DNA of 12,318 bases. Source: CAYMCO01 sp964388955. Lineage in GTDB: Bacteria; Chloroflexota; Anaerolineae; Anaerolineales; E44-bin32. Position 1 is the stretch's first letter. Each line of letters begins with the position of its first letter. The notes under the pieces are model-generated. The model did no database searches. It was given only the letters and a program-made list of their open reading frames with translations, and had not been told where the DNA came from. The DNA lies in contig CAYMCO010000058.1 in assembly GCA_964388955.1 (NCBI GenBank), positions 1-12,318 on the forward strand, read 5' to 3'. Positions 1-6,872 of the stretch are shown here, one piece after another. A program made the translations under genes and the position numbers.

Positions 1-2
1 TT

Positions 3-194
3 TCTCTCGAGGAGGGGAATGAGATTGTCTGCGAGCTGGTGGGCCGCTACGAGGACAAGTTTCGCGATCCGGATATCGGCAGACCATATCACGAAGTATA
101 CGATGTCGACTCCGCTCGACCCCGAGATTGGTGGTTGGAGTTATACGAGGAGTTCAAACGGGACATGCAGCGCGAGTTTGACTTGGCCTTGTGA
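3..194 (+). CDS. MtmB-like monomethylamine methyltransferase, C-terminal end (partial)
   Basis: This is the last 63 codons of a protein whose 5' part lies outside the window; it reads in frame 3 and ends at TGA 192-194. The segment LVGRYEDKF followed by YHEVYDV and then WWLELYEEFKRDM matches, from memory, the C-terminal tail of archaeal MtmB (LVSLYEK, then FQECYDV). MtmB transfers the methyl group of monomethylamine to a cognate corrinoid protein. In methanogens its active site uses pyrrolysine (in-frame UAG), but many bacterial relatives lack it; that region is not in this window, so activity cannot be judged. The next 140 bases hold no partner corrinoid gene. Family assignment is by remembered similarity over a short tail, so moderate confidence; real coding sense is well supported by protein-like composition. 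Confidence 0.6.
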   Translation, partial: SLEEGNEIVCELVGRYEDKFRDPDIGRPYHEVYDVDSARPRDWWLELYEEFKRDMQREFDLAL

Positions 195-219
195 GGGAAA
201 GCTAATTTCTCCTTCTCCA

Positions 220-234
220 CCCTTTGCGGAAGGG
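220..234 (+). terminator. Small hairpin after the MtmB-like gene
   Basis: CCCTT (220-224) and AAGGG (230-234) can pair around a five-base loop, 25 bases after the stop codon of the MtmB-like gene. There is no T-run after it, so it is a weak terminator candidate. Similar short C/T-rich and G/A-rich paired segments are common between genes in some GC-rich genomes. Confidence 0.2.
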
Positions 235-334
235 GTAGCAGCGCCAAGTCAATCATCTTGTCCACGGGGAGCGCGATAGCTCGGCTGCCTTTGTTTCCCA
301 TCTCGCCCGCTATTCGGGGATGTCGGAAGGCACT

Positions 335-802
335 GTCCTTGTTATGATCGGCATCGCTGGGATTGAATCCACACGCCAGATTGTCGAGGAGCATCCGGAA
401 GCCGCCGGCTTGATTGTCACCATTTTGGATGATGATACTATGCTTGCCGCCGTGCCGGCCGGTGCGCGGTTACCTGATCAAAGGTGCGCAAGGTGAAGAG
501 GCGCTGCGCGCTATTCCCGGCGTTGCCAACGGTGAAGTCATCTGAAACCCCGGCGCCGCAGGGCAGGTGATGGAGTCATTTGCTCGCGGATCGAAATCAC
601 CAGCAGAGTTCCCTTTTTCGGAACTCACCGCCCACGAGGGGGATGTGTTTGAATTGCTGGCACAGCGGCTCACCAATGCCGCGATTGGGAGAAGCTAGTT
701 CTCAGCCCGAAAACGATTCACAACCAAGGATCGACTATCTACGGCAAGCTCGAGGTCGCCAAGCGTACCGAGGCCGTGATTAAGGTCCGCGAAAAGGGCT
801 AG
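335..802 (+). pseudogene. Decayed NarL/LuxR-family response regulator
   Basis: Read with two frame changes, this stretch gives most of a NarL-type regulator. The receiver part runs GIESTRQIVEEHPEA, then LIVTILDDD, then (after a frame jump near 466-472) GYLIKGAQGEEALRAI. An in-frame TGA at 543-545 sits where GEVIF is expected. The output helix-turn-helix follows as FSELTAHEGDVFELLAQRL, then after a second frame jump near 691-698 the segment LSPKTIHNQGSTIYGKLEV, ending at TAG 800-802. The N-terminal half of the receiver, with the acidic pocket and phosphorylated Asp, is missing. Just upstream (about 239-334) the same frame encodes AFVSHLARYSGMSEGTV, which does not belong to a receiver and may be a fragment of another gene joined by deletion. 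The usual invariant residues of the HTH are also altered, as expected for a dead gene. Unrelated in position to the intact regulator at 4860. Confidence 0.75.
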
Positions 803-1144
803 GGGAAAGAAGAATAACAAACCCTCTCTCATTGCCGGCTACAGATTGCCGTCCAATCAAGAAGATGTGTCAGCGGTTGGCCATCCTTGGGATCAGATGC
901 CGTAGGTGCCCAGGGGGATGGAGGGCCTTGCGCGCCCGAGGCTTCTGGTTGGGTTGTGGGCTTGGGGGCACCGCAGCGATTGCGAGGAACCTGCTGATGG
1001 CGGTGGGGTATCTGCCAAAGGAGGGCGAGGCAAAGGTGCAGGCGGATCCGCCGCGCGAGGCGGCCTTGCCCTTAGATGCCGTTAGGGTGAAAGTCACAGT
1101 CTCTTGGGTGCGAAGGTCACACCACATCTAGTTACCCAAGGGAC
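803..1144. other. Stretch without a confident gene
   Basis: A plus-strand reading frame from ATG 868 (or TTG 832) to TAG 1129-1131 is open, but it has no ribosome binding site, starts with Arg/Cys-rich sequence unlike a normal protein and matches no family I know. Its second half (LPKEGEAKVQADPP and on) has more normal codon choice, so it could be the remnant of a gene. I see no RNA gene here. A GC-rich palindrome at 1041-1063 is listed separately. Confidence 0.4.
1041..1063. repeat. GC-rich palindrome upstream of the peptide gene
   Basis: GGCGGATCCGCC (1041-1052) is a perfect 12-base palindrome, and its right half CCGCC (1048-1052) can alternatively pair with GGCGG at 1059-1063. It lies about 100 bases upstream of the candidate promoter of the signalling cluster. 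It could be a regulator-binding dyad or a short hairpin. It is not the B. subtilis ComA box (TTGCGG, four bases, CCGCAA), though the GC-rich core is loosely alike. Confidence 0.25.
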
Positions 1145-1173
1145 ATGACAACGGAGGCGCCATATTCTATGCT
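1145..1173 (+). promoter_or_regulatory. Candidate sigma-70-type promoter of the signalling cluster
   Basis: ATGACA (1145-1150, five of six to TTGACA) is followed after 17 bases by TATGCT (1168-1173, four of six to TATAAT) in a locally AT-rich stretch. Transcription from here would begin near 1180 and give a leader of about 54 bases before the peptide gene at 1234. Pattern match only. Confidence 0.3.
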
Positions 1174-1233
1174 TAATATTTGATATTTCTGTCTGCAGGA
1201 CCCAGGTTGCCAATCACTACAAGGAGGCAAGCT

Positions 1234-1458
1234 ATGGCACTAGAGGATATCGTTCATCGGATCTCGACGGATCCCCAACTCGCTGAAAGCTTCAGGGAGG
1301 ATCCACGGGCTGTTCTGGAGAGTGGGGCGTTCGAAATCGAAGAAAGTGAACTGAAGGCACTTCTCAGAGCCCTTGAGGAATATCACAAGGGTGGGGTGTC
1401 AAAAGCAACCGGGGCGATCAACTGGCTGGCACCACAGTTCAGAACCTCCAAGACCTGA
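1234..1458 (+). CDS. ComX-like / NHLP-type precursor peptide, candidate prenylated pheromone
   Basis: A 74-residue acidic peptide with a strong ribosome binding site (AAGGAGG, 1221-1227) seven bases before ATG, so the start is well supported. Residues 1-50 are predicted helical and contain the pattern DP..AESFREDPRAVLESG (13-31) then a charged Glu/Leu-rich helix (34-50). That is the leader layout of NHLP-clan RiPP precursors, and it also lines up by eye with B. subtilis ComX (KNKEACLIGFDVQETETI region). After YHKGG (50-54) comes a different C-terminal core of about 20 residues with a single tryptophan, W64, in INWLAPQF (62-69). ComX is cleaved to a short C-terminal peptide whose Trp carries a prenyl group. 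The next gene encodes a prenyl-synthase-like enzyme, followed by a sensor kinase and regulator. Unlike ComX, the Trp lies ten residues from the end rather than two or three. The ComX-like role is inferred; the leader-plus-core form is visible. Confidence 0.65.
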   Translation: MALEDIVHRISTDPQLAESFREDPRAVLESGAFEIEESELKALLRALEEYHKGGVSKATGAINWLAPQFRTSKT

Positions 1459-2444
1459 ACCAAGATATCCTCAACAGGATTGAGGGGACTTGGTCCAATC
1501 TAGGTATACAATCAGCCTTCATTGAGGCCCTTCGGAAAGCCCTGGTTAACCCTTTGGGCTCCATAGAGGGCACACTGGCAAGGGAGCCTCCCCCATGGCT
1601 TCTCTTGCCTATTGTGTGTTGCCGGGCAGTAGGAGGGGATTACGAACCTGGGGGTCAAACCGCGGCTGCGTGGTCTCTTCTATATACCTCGGCCCATATA
1701 TTGGACAAGATCGAAGATGCGGAGATACCAGGATGGATCAGGGACTTGGGTGTAGGTCCATCGATCAACATTGCAGTGGCCATGATCGTATCCGCATATG
1801 GCATGCTTGATGGATTGAGAGCTCATGGGGTCGATCGCGAGAATGCTGGAGATGTGATCGAGGATTTTCATCAGACAATTCTGCACATGTGTGGCGCGCA
1901 GCACAGAGACCTGACTGCATCGACCCCTTCGCTGGAAGAGTGTTGGGGTGTAGCAGAGGATAAGTCAGGACGGTTCTTTTCACTTGCGTGTCGCGCTGGC
2001 GCACGTCTGGCTACCCGAGACCAATCAACAATCGGCTTATACAGCTCATTTGGTCATCATCTCGGCATGATGATCCAAATCCACAATGACGTCGGAGGCA
2101 TTTGGGCGAGACAAGGGAAGGATAACGACATCTTCTCTAGAGATCGCTGGAGCATTCCAATTGCATATGCAATGGATGTCGGTAGTGAGGAGGACAAGAG
2201 GCAACTTCGCCAGATCCTCATGGCTGAAACAGACTCCGCTGATGCGATAATTGCGGGAACTCAACTCCTTGAGAGCATCGGCGCTGACCTCTATATGGAC
2301 GCCAAGCTAGCCTGGCACAGAGCGATGGCACTGCAATCAATATCAGGGGCAAATCCTGAGGCAATGTACCGGGATATTCTCCTCGGCCTGTTGAACAATA
2401 TCAAGATCTTCCGTATTATTCCCACCAAGGACCATGAACAGTGA
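1455..2444 (+). CDS. ComQ-like isoprenyl transferase (polyprenyl synthetase family)
   Basis: A short isoprenyl-diphosphate-synthase-fold protein, probably the enzyme that prenylates the upstream peptide. Numbered from TTG 1554, it shows a first Asp-rich site DKIED (51-55; ComQ has DDFED), GAQHRDL (114-120), KSGRFFSLACRAGA (137-150), a second metal site QIHNDVGGI (175-183) and KDNDI then SIPIAYAM, as in ComQ and its relatives. Length (about 296-330 residues) fits ComQ. The start is uncertain. TTG 1554 is the first canonical start, with no good ribosome site, yet the in-frame codons before it (IQSAFIEALRKALVNP) look like the family's N-terminal helix. No ATG, GTG or TTG exists between the upstream stop at 1374 and 1554. 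I therefore extend it to CTG 1455, which overlaps the TGA of the peptide gene; ATT 1479 is another option. It overlaps the kinase gene by 11 bases, so translation is probably coupled. The substrate (geranyl or farnesyl diphosphate) cannot be told. Confidence 0.7.
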   Translation: MNQDILNRIEGTWSNLGIQSAFIEALRKALVNPLGSIEGTLAREPPPWLLLPIVCCRAVGGDYEPGGQTAAAWSLLYTSAHILDKIEDAEIPGWIRDLGVGPSINIAVAMIVSAYGMLDGLRAHGVDRENAGDVIEDFHQTILHMCGAQHRDLTASTPSLEECWGVAEDKSGRFFSLACRAGARLATRDQSTIGLYSSFGHHLGMMIQIHNDVGGIWARQGKDNDIFSRDRWSIPIAYAMDVGSEEDKRQLRQILMAETDSADAIIAGTQLLESIGADLYMDAKLAWHRAMALQSISGANPEAMYRDILLGLLNNIKIFRIIPTKDHEQ

Positions 2445-4866
2445 GCGACTCAGGCAATGGGTCAACGTCTCGCGTTTTCTGCTCGCCTATCTATCGATTG
2501 CATTTATTGGATGGGCAGCACGCTCTGTGATGCTTCAGCCGTATGATGGCTTGAATTGGATCGTGCCGAGCGGAGAAGTTCTTGATGTTGACCCTACCGG
2601 ACCTGCCAGAGGGTTGCTGGAACCCGGCGATTTCATCCTGGCCGTTGATGATAGCCCTCCGGAGCTTGCTTTGCCCCTCTACTCAGGGAAGCAACCAGGG
2701 GATTCGGTTGAATTCTCGGTAGAGGCTGGTGGGAGACTCCGGACGGTCCAAATAAACCTGATATCCGCCCCACGACATATCGCGATACAGTGGTTCGCCA
2801 TCTATTTTGTAGCTGCAGCGTTCTGGGCGGGTGGCGTCTTCATCCTAGCGCATGCTCAAGAATCGAAACGGGCAATCGGATTCTTCGCTTGGTGCCTGAC
2901 AGCCAGCCTCGTGCTTTCGAGTGGGGCCCTTTCTCCGACCGGCCCATCGTGGGTATCCAGCCTCTTCAATGTGTTGCTCTGGATCAGCGGTCCAATGGCC
3001 ATTCACTTCCACTTGATATTCCTGGAGAAGGACATCCCTCATCGGAGGGCTCTTCTATATGCACACTATGGCATATCGTTCCTTGGAGGCTTGCCGTTCG
3101 TCATCTGGGGAGCCGGAATCATAAGGGCCAGTAGATTGTTTGACCTCTTATATATGGGCGGTCGGCTGAATCTCACATTCGGCTTTCTGGCCGCAATTGG
3201 GCTTCTGATCCATTCGTATCGTACAGCCCAGGACCCGACCCTCAGACAAAGAATTCAGATAGTTGGGTTGACCGCGTCCATCGCACTCTTGCCGACGGTT
3301 GTATTCAATCTTCTTCCGGATGCCCTGCTCAGACAACAGCTGTTGCCATATGAAGCGAGCTTTGTATTCCTGATAGCGATACCTGTCGGGTATGGATATG
3401 CCATTGTCCGGCATCAGATGATCAGGCTCGACCGATATTTCAACCGCGCTGCGGCATATACGCTGATCGTACTGGTCATGGCCGGTTTTTACTTTGTGCT
3501 GATCGGTCTACTGCGAGTTATCTTCCCAGAGTCTTTTGCCCATAATCCTCTCGTACAGCTCGCTACAGTTGTTATGCTGGGGGCAAGTTTCCCCGCTATC
3601 AGGCGTCGCATGCAACGAGTCGTCGATCAAGCCTTCTACAGCGGATGGTACGATTATCGCTCGGCGGTTGAGCTCATTACGGGGGGGCTACAATCGATGA
3701 CCGATCCTTCCGAGCTCGCCGATTTGCTGAGCGGACGGGTGCGGGAGGTCCTGCGCCTGCAAAGTGCCGCGACATTGGTGCTTGGTCCATTTGGTACAGT
3801 ATTGGGAATCGATAGAATGGGGACGATCGGCCCGTCGGAACGGGAAGACTCCGTGAAGGCGGATGGACTTCTCCCTAGGCGAGGAACACTTTATTGCTTC
3901 CTTGAGAGCACCTCAAATCCTATCGAGGCAAGAAGTGTCCGTCGGCTGATGCCCGCACCCTCATTGACAGTCGGGGAGAGGGACCTTCTGTATCTCGCAA
4001 ATGGGGTCATCTGGGTGCCCATACATGGACAAGAAAGGTTGCTGGGTTTGGTGATCCTGGGCCCCAGGCTGGCAAATGAGACCTTTCATGCCCTGGATAT
4101 GGACATCATGAAGCAGGTGGCGCAACATTGCAGTGCAGTAATCGAGAATCTGGGCCTGCTCTACCAGCTGCGAGCCAGGGCGGAGGAGGTTGAAGGCCTG
4201 AACCGTCAGATCGTCGCGGCAAGAGAGGAGGAGCGTCGGTCCCTCTCGCACGAGCTGCATGATGAGGTCATCCAGGATTTGGTGGGATTGACATATCGGA
4301 TCGGCAGAAACCCGAATGTCCCCGGGGAGGATCTGCGCAAAGGCATCCGGGAGATAATTCAGACGGTGCGAGAGATCATTCGGGAGCTGCGGCCGCCTAT
4401 GCTGGACAATCTGGGCCTCCTCGCGGCGCTGCGCGCATGTGTGCGGGATTTCCGCGAAGGATCGGGTGACGGTATCGATGTCGAGTTCCGGACCAACTGT
4501 TCCGGCGAGGAATGGTTTCCTGATGACATTGCCATTACCATCTACCGCGTCACCTATGAAGCCCTGAGCAATATCCGGAAATACGCCCAAGCGCGAACCG
4601 CCTTGGTAATCCTGAAGCGCGAGAATTCGCAAATGACCCTCGAGATCCAGGATGACGGGGTCGGCTTCGACATGCCGGAAAATCTGGGCCGGTTGGTCAT
4701 GGAGAGACACTATGGCCTGGTGACCATGCGCGAACGCCTCGAACTTGTCGATGGAAATCTCGAAATTGAGTCGGCAATCGACGAAGGTACGACAATCAGG
4801 GCCAGGATGCCATTGCCTGAAGGCTTGGCCGAGTCTGGTGACGAACAGGAGGTCACAAGGTGGTGA
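2434..4866 (+). CDS. ComP-like membrane sensor histidine kinase with PDZ-like domain
   Basis: An 810-residue sensor kinase. One membrane helix (about 12-30) precedes an external PDZ-like region (about 42-112) with GPARGLLEPGDFILAVDD, the usual PDZ ligand-groove segment. About eight to nine further helices follow (117-138, 149-166, 174-195, 209-230, 245-262, 274-293, 308-324, 340-360, possibly 372-386). A GAF-like region (about 410-575) leads into a coiled segment and the HisKA_3 box EERRSLSHELHDEVIQDL, with phospho-acceptor H609 and the D610/Q614 pair linked to phosphatase activity. The HATPase domain has the N-box around N713, DDGVGFD (740-746) and GLVTMRERL (761-769). Bacillus ComP has the same order: many helices, a PDZ-like loop and a HisKA_3 kinase. 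ATG 2434 overlaps the end of the prenyltransferase gene, with AAGG just upstream. The kinase is probably activated by the modified peptide and phosphorylates the next gene's product; this partner choice is inferred from the overlap. Confidence 0.88.
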   Translation: MNSERLRQWVNVSRFLLAYLSIAFIGWAARSVMLQPYDGLNWIVPSGEVLDVDPTGPARGLLEPGDFILAVDDSPPELALPLYSGKQPGDSVEFSVEAGGRLRTVQINLISAPRHIAIQWFAIYFVAAAFWAGGVFILAHAQESKRAIGFFAWCLTASLVLSSGALSPTGPSWVSSLFNVLLWISGPMAIHFHLIFLEKDIPHRRALLYAHYGISFLGGLPFVIWGAGIIRASRLFDLLYMGGRLNLTFGFLAAIGLLIHSYRTAQDPTLRQRIQIVGLTASIALLPTVVFNLLPDALLRQQLLPYEASFVFLIAIPVGYGYAIVRHQMIRLDRYFNRAAAYTLIVLVMAGFYFVLIGLLRVIFPESFAHNPLVQLATVVMLGASFPAIRRRMQRVVDQAFYSGWYDYRSAVELITGGLQSMTDPSELADLLSGRVREVLRLQSAATLVLGPFGTVLGIDRMGTIGPSEREDSVKADGLLPRRGTLYCFLESTSNPIEARSVRRLMPAPSLTVGERDLLYLANGVIWVPIHGQERLLGLVILGPRLANETFHALDMDIMKQVAQHCSAVIENLGLLYQLRARAEEVEGLNRQIVAAREEERRSLSHELHDEVIQDLVGLTYRIGRNPNVPGEDLRKGIREIIQTVREIIRELRPPMLDNLGLLAALRACVRDFREGSGDGIDVEFRTNCSGEEWFPDDIAITIYRVTYEALSNIRKYAQARTALVILKRENSQMTLEIQDDGVGFDMPENLGRLVMERHYGLVTMRERLELVDGNLEIESAIDEGTTIRARMPLPEGLAESGDEQEVTRW

Positions 4867-5543
4867 TGGGCAACCCTAATGGGCGAGAGCGAGACCAAGG
4901 AGCCGGAACCGTGATCACCGTGGTGGTGGCCGACGATCATCCCGTAGTTCGAAAAGGGATCATTGATGAGATCCGAGAGCATGGAAGCATCTCCGTCATC
5001 AGTGAGGCGAAGGATGGTGACGAGACCATGGAGGTCGTCAAGCGTTGTTCCCCAGACGTGTTGCTGCTGGATATCAACATGCCCGGCCAGAAGCCGACTC
5101 AGATCATGCGAAGCATAAAGCGGATGGAGCACAAGCCAAGGGTGCTGGTTCTGAGCGCGTATGGAGACCTGGAATACGTCCTCTCCATGCTTTCCGCGGG
5201 GGCCATCGGATATATGCTCAAAGATGAGGAGCCTTCAAGGATTTGTGAAGGCATACTCGCGGTCTCGCAGGGCAAGACGTGGCTGAGCCCAGAAGTGGCG
5301 GCAAGCCTGGTCCAGCATTCGATTCGGAATGGGCCTCTCGCAAAGGGGGACGAGCTAACCAAGCGGGAGCGTGAAATCCTGGTGCTCGTTGCGAAGGGCC
5401 ACGCCAATGAGGAAATATCGGAAATGCTCTTCGTCGCCGAAGGTACGGTGAAGAACTACGTCTCCCGTATCTATGACAAGATCGGCGTTTCATCCAGAGC
5501 TGAGGCCGTTGCCTGGGCATGGGAGCACGGGATGGTCACCTAG
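4860..5543 (+). CDS. ComA-like NarL/LuxR-family response regulator
   Basis: A complete two-domain regulator of 227 residues. The receiver has the acidic pair in VVVADDHPVVRKG (D25, D26), the phospho-acceptor D71 in LLLDINMPG, and the signature Lys in YMLKDEEP. The C-terminal LuxR-type helix-turn-helix starts at LTKREREILVLVAKGHANEE and includes VAEGTVKNYVSRIYDKIGV. It follows the kinase gene with the GTG start at 4860 overlapping the kinase stop and AGGAGG at 4847-4852, seven bases away. A second start, GTG 4911, also has a good site (AAGGAG, 4897-4902, eight bases away) and would give the more typical N-terminus ITVVVADD, so the first 17 residues may not be made. It is the obvious partner of the kinase just upstream. 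The DNA targets are unknown; promoters in this window, including that of the peptide gene, are natural candidates for feedback. Confidence 0.92.
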   Translation: MVMGNPNGRERDQGAGTVITVVVADDHPVVRKGIIDEIREHGSISVISEAKDGDETMEVVKRCSPDVLLLDINMPGQKPTQIMRSIKRMEHKPRVLVLSAYGDLEYVLSMLSAGAIGYMLKDEEPSRICEGILAVSQGKTWLSPEVAASLVQHSIRNGPLAKGDELTKREREILVLVAKGHANEEISEMLFVAEGTVKNYVSRIYDKIGVSSRAEAVAWAWEHGMVT

Positions 5544-5860
5544 ACCATTCTTCAATCCAGCAATCCGTGTTCCCTGAATCCCCACATCTCAACCCGAGGA
5601 TGGAGATCTCGCTGCCACCGGCTTGACCCCTCCGGCGTCCATGGCCGCTGCAATCGGTCAAGAGCGTCATAGCGAATACGGGTTGGGGCGTATCCTGCCG
5701 TGACCCAATCCGCCCGCCTGGATTTGGAGTGAAGCGGATTTGATGGCCTCGGCATTGCTCAAGAAAATCGATGTCAACTGATGGATTCGACGCGGCGAGA
5801 CAGTGGCGGGAGATATGAATCAGGGATGTGATGGCTGATCCGGGATGCCGATCTGCGCTC
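5544..5860. other. Intergenic stretch between convergent genes
   Basis: No convincing gene, RNA or strong terminator hairpin was seen between the end of the response-regulator gene and the end of the minus-strand membrane protein gene. A 67-codon minus-strand frame at 5552-5755 has an Arg/Trp-rich, non-protein-like composition and no ribosome site. Confidence 0.4.
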
Positions 5861-6349
5861 TCAGAATCCCCCGCTCCACGCCCAAACCAAACCCATTAGC
5901 AGAACGGAGGAGGCTGGGACCGTGAGCAAGGTCTTAGCGCAAATCGGGATAGGGGAAATCCACAAGTCTTTGTTCTCTAGGCCTGATCGCAACACCAAAC
6001 CGAAATCAATAGCAGCGCTGGATGAAACGTCGATGCTCGGATCCTCATCTGAGCTTCCGGTCTCACCTCCCGCGGGCTCGAAATGAGCTTCTTGGCCGGT
6101 AAGGGATCGATAGGCCCTCGACATCATCGTTTCGGGGGTCATCCCGCTTCTTGGGTCCCGCCCCAGAGCCAACAGGAGGCCAGCCCCGACCGTCGCGATG
6201 AACAAACCTACGCGCCCCACGATTCCCATCCTTGAGAGTAGAATCGACAAGCCCAGGAATAGAGTCGCTGTGATGATGAGTAGCTCACGTGCTCGGATCC
6301 GGATCACCTTCCCGTCTGTCTGCCTGGGAAGCAAGAGCATGCTGCCCAC
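5861..6349 (-). CDS. Small membrane protein of unknown function
   Basis: A 162-residue protein. Two adjacent hydrophobic helices at about 22-39 and 43-62 follow a short basic N-terminus (VIRIRAREL). A hydrophilic, acidic and Ser-rich stretch follows (about 85-115), then a third helix at the extreme C-terminus (about 140-158) ending in VWAWSGGF. GTG 6349 has GGAGGA four bases upstream; ATG 6340, three codons in, is the alternative with the more usual distance. I do not recognise a family. It converges with the response-regulator gene and lies 318 bases from it, so it is not in the same operon. The hydrophobic profile and ribosome site support a real gene, but the middle part has weak protein-like character and the gene could be a remnant. 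Confidence 0.55.
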   Translation of the reverse strand: MGSMLLLPRQTDGKVIRIRARELLIITATLFLGLSILLSRMGIVGRVGLFIATVGAGLLLALGRDPRSGMTPETMMSRAYRSLTGQEAHFEPAGGETGSSDEDPSIDVSSSAAIDFGLVLRSGLENKDLWISPIPICAKTLLTVPASSVLLMGLVWAWSGGF

Positions 6350-6513
6350 TCATTCCTCCATGTTCGAGATGCATCTGCTGACGGGGGAAGGCCAAAGGAA
6401 AACACCGAGGGATGGAGACCAAGCCTGACCAGCCGTCCCAAGATGTTCGAGCCAATGACCGCGCCCGCCCCCCATCGGTATACAGAGATTAACAGGCGAG
6501 GGAGGGGCTGTCT

Positions 6514-6527
6514 TGACCCACGGGTCA
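6514..6527. promoter_or_regulatory. Perfect dyad TGACCC-AC-GGGTCA, operator candidate
   Basis: Two perfect six-base arms are separated by two bases, the typical form of a binding site for a dimeric regulator. It lies about 165 bases upstream of the minus-strand membrane protein gene, in the divergent gap. Just downstream, GGTTAATCCTGTTACC (6529-6544) is an imperfect palindrome of similar size, so two sites may sit side by side. No regulator can be named. Confidence 0.3.
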
Positions 6528-6855
6528 TGGTTAATCCTGTTACCGTGGTCAGGCGATATATATGACTTTGCCACGCTTCAAGGCGAACGAGGCGGATCTG
6601 AGCAGTGGAATGACCGGCGCCGGAGCACTGCCCAATCTCCTTCAGCGAAGTATCGCTTGTGACGAGTTCCTCCGATCCCGTATCTTTCTACTTCAGGAAC
6701 GGACCGTACCTTCCCCCAGGGCAAATGTCATATGCGAGATGATCTCTAGGTCATATCCCGACTAGTGACCCAGCCCCCACGACAACCGAGCAAACTTGTC
6801 CTAATCTACTAATTACAAGTGTCTCGCATCATGCTCGAGTTTAGCAAGTTGGGGT

Positions 6856-6872
6856 GATATCCCTGGGGTATC
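6856..6872. promoter_or_regulatory. Imperfect inverted repeat upstream of the STAS-like gene
   Basis: GATATCCC and GGGGTATC form eight-base arms with one mismatch around a single central T, about 80 bases before the start of the STAS-like gene. This could be an operator. Weak evidence: one copy, no known consensus. Confidence 0.2.

Noticed and set aside
3961..4710. A 249-codon minus-strand open frame inside the sensor kinase gene
   Set aside because: It lies wholly opposite the conserved kinase core, whose HisKA_3 and HATPase motifs fix the coding frame; it has no motif of its own.
1234..5543. Reading the cluster as a terpene/carotenoid gene beside an unrelated two-component pair
   Set aside because: The enzyme lacks complete DDxxD sites, no phytoene or terpene genes are near, and the small Trp-containing peptide gene is directly overlapped by the enzyme frame; still possible, but less likely.
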